Below are positions 58,651 to 64,000 of a stretch of 64,000 bases of DNA, piece by piece (the stretch's first letter is position 1; the number at the start of each line of letters is the position of its first letter). Source of the stretch: Georgenia thermotolerans (GTDB lineage: Bacteria > Actinomycetota > Actinomycetes > Actinomycetales > Actinomycetaceae); the NCBI RefSeq assembly GCF_009193185.1, contig NZ_VUKF01000014.1, positions 38,230 to 102,229 on the forward strand, read 5' to 3'. The position numbers and the translations under genes are program-made. The notes beneath the pieces are model-generated. The model was given only the letters and a program-made list of their open reading frames with translations. It did not search any database and was not told where the DNA came from.

Positions 58651-58745
58651 GTGAGACGTCAAGTTGGTCGTGAGACGTCAAGTTGGTCGCGAGACGTCAA
58701 GTTGGTCGCGAGGCGTCAAGTTCGCCGTGAGTCGTCACGTTTGCG
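58651..58745. repeat. Five tandem 19-bp repeats between dhaM and the DUF4233 gene
   Basis: Units begin at 58651, 58670, 58689, 58708 and 58727. The first three are nearly identical (G(T/C)GAGACGTCAAGTTGGTC) and units 4 and 5 are diverged, with decayed remnants beyond. Each contains the palindrome GACGTC. The same motif occurs twice at 26281-26315. Confidence 0.88.
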
Positions 58746-58811
58746 CGCGAGGGGCCGACGGTGCGTGACGGCTTCCGCGGCCGGGGAGGGTGGACGCCGG
58801 CGCGGGGTAGG

Positions 58812-58817
58812 TAACCT
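58812..58817 (+). promoter_or_regulatory. Putative leaderless -10 box for the DUF4233 gene (TAACCT)
   Basis: TAACCT lies 6 nt before the GTG at 58824, with no Shine-Dalgarno sequence. Confidence 0.5.
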
Positions 58818-58823
58818 GGCACG

Positions 58824-59249
58824 GTGAGCAGCCAGACGTCCTCCGCGCCGGCGAGCCCGGCCCCGGGAGCGCCCCGCCCGCCGGGCTCCGCCCGCAAGAC
58901 CCTCGCCATGTCGGTCCTCGTCAGCGAGGTCTTCATCGTCCTGTTCGCCTCGCTCGTGGCGTTCGGGCTGCGGCTGGCCGAGCCAGGCGTGGTGTGGGCC
59001 ATCGGGGGCGCGGCCATGCTGGCGTGCGCGCTGTGCGCCGGCCTGCTCAGGCACAGGCTCGGCTACGTCCTCGGATCGGTGATCCAGGCGCTGCTGCTGC
59101 TGTCCGGCTTCGTGCTGCCGATGATGTTCATCGTCGGCGCGATCTTCGCGGTCATCTGGGTCGTCGCCCTGCGCGTGGGGAGCCGCATCGACGTCGAACG
59201 CCAGGAGCGCTACGCCGCGGAGCTGGAGTACCACCGCACCCACTCCTGA
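58824..59249 (+). CDS. DUF4233 membrane protein
   Basis: A 141-residue protein with a Pro/Ser/Ala-rich N-terminus and four helices: MSVLVSEVFIVLFASLVAFGLRL, VVWAIGGAAMLACALCAGLL, YVLGSVIQALLLLSGFVLPMMFIVGAIFAVIWVVAL as two. It ends in a conserved basic tail (GSRIDVERQERYAAELEYHRTHS). DUF4233 normally sits between folC and ndk in actinobacteria, and the ndk side is preserved here. The folC side is separated by the dhaKLM operon and a repeat array. Function unknown. GTG start, probably leaderless. Confidence 0.88.
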   Translation: MSSQTSSAPASPAPGAPRPPGSARKTLAMSVLVSEVFIVLFASLVAFGLRLAEPGVVWAIGGAAMLACALCAGLLRHRLGYVLGSVIQALLLLSGFVLPMMFIVGAIFAVIWVVALRVGSRIDVERQERYAAELEYHRTHS

Positions 59250-59295
59250 CCGGCCCCGCGCCTGGTGGTCCTGGGAATCGGTCGAGCGCGGCCGG

Positions 59296-59301
59296 TAGTG
59301 T
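59296..59301 (+). promoter_or_regulatory. Putative -10 box for ndk (TAGTGT)
   Basis: TAGTGT lies 8 nt before the GTG at 59310, compatible with a leaderless ndk transcript. Confidence 0.45.
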
Positions 59302-59309
59302 GCCGGGAC

Positions 59310-59744
59310 GTGACCACCACTTCTGAGACCGAACGCACCCTCGTCCTCGTCAAGCCCGACGGCGTCGCCCGCCAGCTCACCGGCGAGGTGCTGCGCCGCA
59401 TCGAGGCCAAGGGCTACCGCATCGCCGCGCTGGAGCTGCGCACCGCCGACCGCGACCTCCTCGCCCAGCACTACGCCGAGCACCAGGGCAAGCCGTTCTT
59501 CGAGCCGCTCGTCGAGTTCATGCTCTCGGGCCCGGTCGTTGCCGCCGTCGTCGAGGGGCAGCGGGTCATCGAGGGCTTCCGGTCCCTGGCCGGGACCACC
59601 GACCCCACCGTGGCGGCTCCGGGCACCATCCGCGGCGACCTCGGCCGCGACTGGGGCACCGCCGTCGTCCAGAACCTCGTGCACGGCTCGGACTCCCCGG
59701 AGTCGGCCGCCCGCGAGATCGGGCTCTGGTTCCCCGCTCTCTGA
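59310..59744 (+). CDS. ndk: Nucleoside diphosphate kinase
   Basis: A 144-residue enzyme that balances NTP and dNTP pools by phosphate transfer through His125 ([12 protein letters not shown]). [27 protein letters not shown] at the N-terminus and [10 protein letters not shown] in the nucleotide-binding loop are canonical. The GTG at 59310 gives the normal length; the 15 upstream in-frame codons are rejected. It follows DUF4233 by 60 nt with its own -10 box. A perfect 12-bp hairpin 43 nt after the stop probably ends the transcript. Confidence 0.96.
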   Translation: MTTTSETERTLVLVKPDGVARQLTGEVLRRIEAKGYRIAALELRTADRDLLAQHYAEHQGKPFFEPLVEFMLSGPVVAAVVEGQRVIEGFRSLAGTTDPTVAAPGTIRGDLGRDWGTAVVQNLVHGSDSPESAAREIGLWFPAL

Positions 59745-59787
59745 GTCGTCGGGGCACGAATCCCGGGCGATCACGCCCCTAGCCGAG

Positions 59788-59820
59788 GACTCCGTACGGA
59801 TATGTATGCCGTACGGAGTC
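59788..59820 (+). terminator. 12-bp perfect inverted repeat after ndk
   Basis: GACTCCGTACGG (59788-59799) pairs with CCGTACGGAGTC (59809-59820) around an AT-rich 9-nt loop, followed by TT. It is a terminator for ndk, or possibly an operator for the next gene 74 nt downstream. Confidence 0.55.
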
Positions 59821-59894
59821 TTCGCCTACCTGAGCACCAGACAAGCCGACGCCACGCCGAAATATCGGCTGCCGCTGGACGGTTGCCCTGGGCG

Positions 59895-60866
59895 ATGGCC
59901 GCGCTCGACCTGCCCCTGTCCCTGCTGGACCGATCGCGTACGCGCGCGGGCGAGCCGGACGCGCTCGCCCTCGCGGCGACGATCGAGCGCGCGCGACGGG
60001 CCGAGGAGCTCGGCTACCACCGGTTCTGGGTGGCCGAGCACCACGGCGTGCCCGGCATCGCCAGTGGCAGCCCGGCCGTGCTGGCCGCGGCGGTCGCGGC
60101 GCGGACCGCCCGCATCCGGGTCGGTTCGGGCGGGATGATGCTGCCCAACCACGCCCCGCTCGTCGTCGCGGAGCAGTTCGCGGTGCTCGAGAGCCTCCAT
60201 CCCGGGCGGATCGACCTCGGCCTGGGGCGCTCGCTCGGGTTCAGCGCCCCGGTGCGCCAGGCGCTGGGCGCCACGGACGCGGACCCCGAGCGCTTCCTCG
60301 CCGACGTCGACGCGGTCCGCGCGTTCCTCGCCGGCCGCGGACCGATCACCGCCATGCCCCGGCTGCCCGCGCCCCCGCCGCTCTTCCTCCTCGCGGGACG
60401 CCACGGCCTCACCCTCGCCGCACGCGCGGGCCTGCCCGTGGCGGTCGGCGGAGCCCCGCCCGACCTGGTCGAGACGCTGGCGGCCTACCGCCGGGACGTG
60501 CGCGCCGCCGGGGGTGAGCCGTACGTGATCGCCGGCGTCACCGTGATGATCGCCGAGACCGAGGAACGCGCCCGGGACCTGCTGCTCCCGGAGGCCTGGG
60601 CGATGGCCGCGTCGCGGGCCACCGGCGCCTTCCCACCCCTGGAGGACGTCGACGCCGTGCGGGACCGGCCACGCACGCCCAAGCAGCGCGCCAGCGTCGA
60701 GCGGTTCCTGGCCCAGGCCGTCTACGGCACCGCGGACCAGGTGGCCGAGCGGCTGGGCCGGCTCGCCCGCCAGGGCGTCGACGAGGTCATGGCGACGACG
60801 TCGACCTACGACCGCGCGGAGCAGGCCCGGGCCGACGCCGCGCTGGCCGGGCTGTTCACGCCGTAG
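59895..60866 (+). CDS. LLM-class flavin-dependent oxidoreductase, MsnO8-like (group 1)
   Basis: A 323-residue luciferase-like oxidoreductase. LPLSLLDRSRTRAGEPDALALAATIERARRAEELGYHRFWVAEHHGVPGIASGSPAVL, RIRVGSGGMMLPNHAPLVVAEQFAVLESLHPGRIDLGLGR and the late VYGTADQVAERLGRLARQGVDEVMATTSTYD define the FMN-linked group 1 (MsnO8-type) rather than the F420 type. The ATG at 59895 opens directly into the conserved strand; 31 more in-frame codons upstream cross the ndk hairpin and are rejected. Monocistronic; the substrate is unknown. Confidence 0.9.
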   Translation: MAALDLPLSLLDRSRTRAGEPDALALAATIERARRAEELGYHRFWVAEHHGVPGIASGSPAVLAAAVAARTARIRVGSGGMMLPNHAPLVVAEQFAVLESLHPGRIDLGLGRSLGFSAPVRQALGATDADPERFLADVDAVRAFLAGRGPITAMPRLPAPPPLFLLAGRHGLTLAARAGLPVAVGGAPPDLVETLAAYRRDVRAAGGEPYVIAGVTVMIAETEERARDLLLPEAWAMAASRATGAFPPLEDVDAVRDRPRTPKQRASVERFLAQAVYGTADQVAERLGRLARQGVDEVMATTSTYDRAEQARADAALAGLFTP

Positions 60867-60878
60867 GGGCTCGCGGCG

Positions 60879-61328
60879 TCAGGCCGGGGGCGCCTCGCCG
60901 AGCAGGCCGGCGGCCCGCATGAGCTGCTCCCCGATCGGCCCGGGGTTGTAGGCCACCTCCCAGCGGTAGCCGTCGGGGTCGGCGAAGTAGCCGGAGCGGC
61001 CGCCCCACTCCCGGTCCTGCGCCGCGCCGACCAGGGTGCCGCCGGCGGCGACGGCCTCGGCGAGCACGGCGTCCACCTGCGCTGGGGTCGGCACGTTGTG
61101 CGCGAGCGTGAGCGGCGCCGTCCCCGGCCGGCGGTCGAGCGGCCCGACCTCCGCCGCGAAGTCGTCCGCCCGCCACAGCGACAGCACGACCGTGGGCGCC
61201 ACGAGGAAGAAGACCACCTCGCCCTCGGCCTCGAAGGCCGGCTCCCAGCCGAGCCCGTCGGCGTAGAACCGCCGGGAGGCGGCGGGGTCGGGCACCGCCA
61301 GGGTGATGAAGCTCAACCGCTGATCCAT
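60879..61328 (-). CDS. VOC-family (glyoxalase/dioxygenase-like) protein
   Basis: A 149-residue protein with two beta-alpha-beta-beta-beta modules: LSFITLAVPDPAASRRFYADGLGWEPAF at the N-terminus and the second-half PDGYRWEVAYNP, whose GYFADPDGYRWEVAY gives the usual Glu ligand. The first-half His ligand of true glyoxalases is replaced (SFITLAV), so metal chemistry is uncertain and a binding or resistance role is possible. The ATG at 61328 lies 7 nt after a TACGGT box, so it is leaderless; the in-frame GTG 3 codons earlier is less likely. Divergent from smc. Confidence 0.88.
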   Translation of the reverse strand: MDQRLSFITLAVPDPAASRRFYADGLGWEPAFEAEGEVVFFLVAPTVVLSLWRADDFAAEVGPLDRRPGTAPLTLAHNVPTPAQVDAVLAEAVAAGGTLVGAAQDREWGGRSGYFADPDGYRWEVAYNPGPIGEQLMRAAGLLGEAPPA

Positions 61329-61335
61329 GACGGGC

Positions 61336-61341
61336 ACCGTA
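61336..61341 (-). promoter_or_regulatory. Putative leaderless -10 box for the VOC gene (TACGGT)
   Basis: TACGGT on the minus strand ends 7 nt before the ATG at 61328. Confidence 0.45.
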
Positions 61342-61444
61342 ACGGCCGGCCGGCCGCGGCGACGGCCCGTCGCGGCGCCGGGCCTGGCCGGCCCGGCGCG
61401 CCGCCGCCTGGGGATGTCTGCCCGGGCGCGTCCCCGGTGGGCAA

Positions 61445-61450
61445 TATGCT
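61445..61450 (+). promoter_or_regulatory. Putative leaderless -10 box for smc (TATGCT)
   Basis: TATGCT lies 6 nt before the GTG at 61457 with no ribosome binding site in between. Confidence 0.5.
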
Positions 61451-61456
61451 GCGCGG

Positions 61457-64000
61457 GTGCACCTGAAAACGCTGACGCTGCGAGGATTCAAGTCCTTCGC
61501 GTCCGCGACGACCCTGCACCTCGAGCCCGGCATCACCTGCGTCGTCGGCCCCAACGGCTCGGGCAAGTCCAACGTCGTCGACGCCCTCGCCTGGGTCATG
61601 GGCGAGCAGGGCGCCAAGACCCTGCGCGGCGGGTCGATGGCCGACGTCATCTTCGCCGGCACCTCCTCGCGCGCCCCCCTCGGCCGCGCCGAGGTCTCCC
61701 TGACCATCGACAACGCCGACGGCGTGCTGCCCATCGAGTACAGCGAGGTGACGATCTCCCGCACGCTGTTCCGCTCCGGCGGCTCGGAGTACGCCATCAA
61801 CGGCACCCCCTGCCGCCTGCTCGACATCCAGGAGTTGCTCTCCGACACCGGCATGGGCAAGGAGATGCACGTCATCGTCGGCCAGGGCCGGCTGGACTCG
61901 GTGCTGCAGGCCAGCGCCGAGGAGCGTCGCGGCTTCATCGAGGAGGCCGCCGGGGTCCTCAAGCACCGCCGCCGCAAGGAGAAGGCGCTGCGCAAGCTCG
62001 AGGCGATGCAGGCCAACCTCGCCCGGGTCGGCGACCTGTCCGCCGAGATCCGCCGCCAGCTCGGCCCCCTCGCCCGCCAGGCCGACGTCGCCCGCCGCGC
62101 CCAGGTGGTCCAGGCCGACCTGCGCGACGCCCGCGCCCGGCTGCTCGCCGACGACCTCGTCCAGCTCAGCGCCGCCCTTGCCCAGGACGTCGCCGACGAG
62201 ACGGCGCTGCGCGAGCGCCGCGCCGACGTCGAGGCCGCCCAGGAGGAGGGCCGCCACCGCCTGGCCGCCCTCGAGCAGCAGGCCGCCGCGGCCGCCCCGC
62301 GCCTGGGGCAGGCCACCGACGTGTGGTACCAGCTCTCCGGGCTGCGCGAGCGGCTGCGCGCCCTGGGCAACGTCGCCGCCGAGCGCTGCCGCCTGCTCGG
62401 CGCCCCCACGGCCGAGCCCACCCCCGGCCGCGATCCGGACGAGCTCGAGGCCCGGGCCGCCGCCGCCCGTGAGCAGGAGGAGGCCCTGCAGGCCCGCCTC
62501 GACGACGCCCGCCAGGGCCTCGAGCGGGTCGTGGACGAGCGGGCCGCCGCGGAGGAGGCCGAGCGCGACGCCGAGCGGGCCCTGGCCGCCGTCCACCGCG
62601 GCGTCGCCGACCGGCGTGAGGGGCTGGCGCGCCTGACCGGTCAGGTGGGCGCGCGCCGCTCGCGGCTGGAGGCCGCCGAGGCCGAGCTCGGCCGGTTGCG
62701 CGCCACCCTGACCGCTGCGGAGGAGCGGGCGGCGACGGCGCAGGCCGAGTTCACCGCCCTCGAGCAGCAGGTCGCCGGCGTCGAGGAGGGCGAGGAGGGC
62801 CTGGACGAGGCGCACGAGGCGGCCACCGCGGAGCTGGAGGACACCGAGCAGGCCGTCGCCGCGCTCGTCGAGGAGGAGCGGGCCGCCGAGGCCGACCGCG
62901 CCACCTGGTCCGCCCGCCGCGACACCCTGGCCCTGTCCCTGCGCCGCAAGGACGGCACCGGCGCCCTGGTCGAGTCCGGGCTGCCGGGCCTGCGCGGGAC
63001 GGTGCCCGAGCACCTCACCGTCGCGCCCGGCTGGGAGAACGCCGTCGCCGCGGTGCTCGGCCCGCTGGCCGAGGCCGCCGTCGTGGAGTCCGTCGACGTC
63101 GCCGTCGACGCCGTGCGTCAGGCCCGCGACGGCGACGCCGGGCAGGTCCGCCTCCTCGTCGCCGGCGCCCCCGCGCCGGGCGGCGCGGCTCCCACGGGCG
63201 ACGGCGCCCGCCCGGCCACCGAGCTGGTCACCGTCGCCGACCCGGCGCTGCGCGGCACCGTCGAGCACCTGCTCGCCCGCGTCGTCGCCGTCGAGGACCT
63301 CGCCGACGCCCGCCGCGCGCTCGCGGCCGACCCGGCCCTCACCGCCGTCACCCGTGCTGGCGACGTGCTCTCCGCGGCGGCCGCCCACGGCGGGGCGCCG
63401 GGGGCGCCGAGCGTGCTCGAGCTGCACGCCGCCCACGAGGAGGCCGCCGCGGCGGTCGACGCCGCCACCGCCCGGGCCGAGCGCGCCCGCTTCGCCCTGG
63501 GACCGGCGCGCGAGCGCGTCGAGGCCGCCCGGGAGCGCGCCCGGGCGACGCTGGAGGACCTGCACGCCTCGGACGCCCGCCTGGCCGCCGTCGCCGAGCA
63601 GCTCGGCCGGCTCGGGTCCACCCTGCGCGGCGCGCAGGCCGAGGCGGAGCGCGCCCGCCCGGCGATCGAGCGGGTCGAGGCGGAGATCGCCGAGCACGGT
63701 GCCGAGCTGAAGGCCCTGGCCGAGCGGCTGGAGATCGCCCAGCGCGAGCCCGTCCAGGCCGAGGACGACCTCGCCGGCGCCACCGCGGCCCGCGACCGGG
63801 CCACCGAGGCCGCCCGCGCCGCCCGCGCCGCCGAGACCGAGGCGCGCCTGGCGCTGCGGGGCCTGGAGGAGCAGGCCAAGAACCTGTCCGGGCGGGCCGC
63901 GTCCCTGGCCGCCGCCGCCCGCGCCGAGCGCGAGGCCCGCCGCAAGGCCGCCGAGCGCGAGGCCCGCCGGGCCGCGCAGGCGCAGGTGGCCGCCGAGGTG
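61457..64000 (+). CDS. smc: Chromosome segregation protein SMC (5' part, runs off the window)
   Basis: The first 848 codons of a condensin SMC ATPase. The N-terminus VHLKTLTLRGFKSFA is followed by Walker A GPNGSGKSNV at about 31-40, and MHVIVGQGRLDSVLQASAEERRGFIEEAAGV carries the conserved SMC region before the first coiled coil. Long Ala/Glu/Arg heptad-rich coiled coil spans about 170-480. The hinge follows (LVESGLPGLRGTVPEHLTVAPGWENAVAAVLG to about 655), then the second coiled coil to the edge. The C-terminal ABC signature and Walker B lie outside. The GTG at 61457 follows a -10 box by 6 nt. Confidence 0.96.
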   Translation, partial: MHLKTLTLRGFKSFASATTLHLEPGITCVVGPNGSGKSNVVDALAWVMGEQGAKTLRGGSMADVIFAGTSSRAPLGRAEVSLTIDNADGVLPIEYSEVTISRTLFRSGGSEYAINGTPCRLLDIQELLSDTGMGKEMHVIVGQGRLDSVLQASAEERRGFIEEAAGVLKHRRRKEKALRKLEAMQANLARVGDLSAEIRRQLGPLARQADVARRAQVVQADLRDARARLLADDLVQLSAALAQDVADETALRERRADVEAAQEEGRHRLAALEQQAAAAAPRLGQATDVWYQLSGLRERLRALGNVAAERCRLLGAPTAEPTPGRDPDELEARAAAAREQEEALQARLDDARQGLERVVDERAAAEEAERDAERALAAVHRGVADRREGLARLTGQVGARRSRLEAAEAELGRLRATLTAAEERAATAQAEFTALEQQVAGVEEGEEGLDEAHEAATAELEDTEQAVAALVEEERAAEADRATWSARRDTLALSLRRKDGTGALVESGLPGLRGTVPEHLTVAPGWENAVAAVLGPLAEAAVVESVDVAVDAVRQARDGDAGQVRLLVAGAPAPGGAAPTGDGARPATELVTVADPALRGTVEHLLARVVAVEDLADARRALAADPALTAVTRAGDVLSAAAAHGGAPGAPSVLELHAAHEEAAAAVDAATARAERARFALGPARERVEAARERARATLEDLHASDARLAAVAEQLGRLGSTLRGAQAEAERARPAIERVEAEIAEHGAELKALAERLEIAQREPVQAEDDLAGATAARDRATEAARAARAAETEARLALRGLEEQAKNLSGRAASLAAAARAEREARRKAAEREARRAAQAQVAAEV

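Noticed and set aside
58651..58745. CRISPR array
   Set aside because: The repeats are directly contiguous 19-bp units with no spacers, and no cas genes are present.

Overview
The window is very GC-rich, gene-dense DNA with WhiB, SMC, paired ClpP subunits, an actinobacterial-type ileS T-box, many GTG starts and many leaderless genes. This points to a high-GC actinobacterium, most likely in Micrococcales near Cellulomonas, Georgenia or Actinotalea. That placement is inference from gene content. No tRNA, rRNA, CRISPR array, prophage or insertion sequence was recognised.

Region 1-3.2 kb holds small membrane proteins of unknown role, a WhiB4/WblA-type regulator and an orphan helix-turn-helix protein. 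Region 3.3-18.8 kb is mostly housekeeping. It has tig-clpP1-clpP2-clpX with a possible ClgR site, a Rv2629/Balon-like ribosome-binding protein, an MFS exporter, a chorismate mutase, a long-chain acyl-CoA synthetase, valS, an S33 peptidase and a PfkB sugar kinase. Region 18.8-21.4 kb has a GH4 phospho-glycosidase divergent from the kinase, then a cupin and a TM2 protein.

Region 21.5-28.5 kb is a coenzyme F420 island. A G6PDH-family F420 oxidoreductase overlaps cofE (F420-0:L-glutamate ligase). About 2 kb further on lies a three-gene ABC importer that resembles the proposed F420-0 transporter. Between them sits a probably acquired cassette: a membrane protein, an XRE repressor and a quinone-oxidoreductase-like gene behind a promoter and operator with conspicuous palindromes.

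Region 28.6-40.4 kb is one long minus-strand operon for a group 1h (Hhy-type) uptake [NiFe] hydrogenase. In transcription order it runs hypA, hypB, an uncharacterised 455-aa protein, an endopeptidase, hhyS, hhyL, an Nfu-type scaffold, a DUF5947-like protein, two tiny proteins, hypC, a DUF6390-like protein and a FecBCD-type metal or siderophore importer. Almost every junction overlaps by 4-8 nt. hypD, hypE and hypF are not in the window. A NiCoT nickel permease is transcribed divergently.

Region 41.9-45.2 kb is a reductive pyrimidine or hydantoin catabolism set: an amidohydrolase, a dihydropyrimidinase and a TIGR03842-like F420-dependent oxidoreductase. Region 45.2-50.6 kb has a secreted EEP-fold hydrolase, proC, a frameshifted SDR, a dimethylformamidase-beta-like lipoprotein and a small membrane protein. 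Region 50.6-64 kb returns to the core: T-box-ileS-folC, then a dhaKLM operon inserted before DUF4233-ndk, then a luciferase-like oxidoreductase, a VOC protein and the start of smc.

Two genome-scale patterns stand out. Several monocistrons have a TANNNT -10 box 6-8 nt before the start codon and no ribosome binding site, so they look leaderless. Short tandem repeats repeatedly sit on stop codons or gene edges, and one 19-bp repeat family occurs at two loci 32 kb apart.
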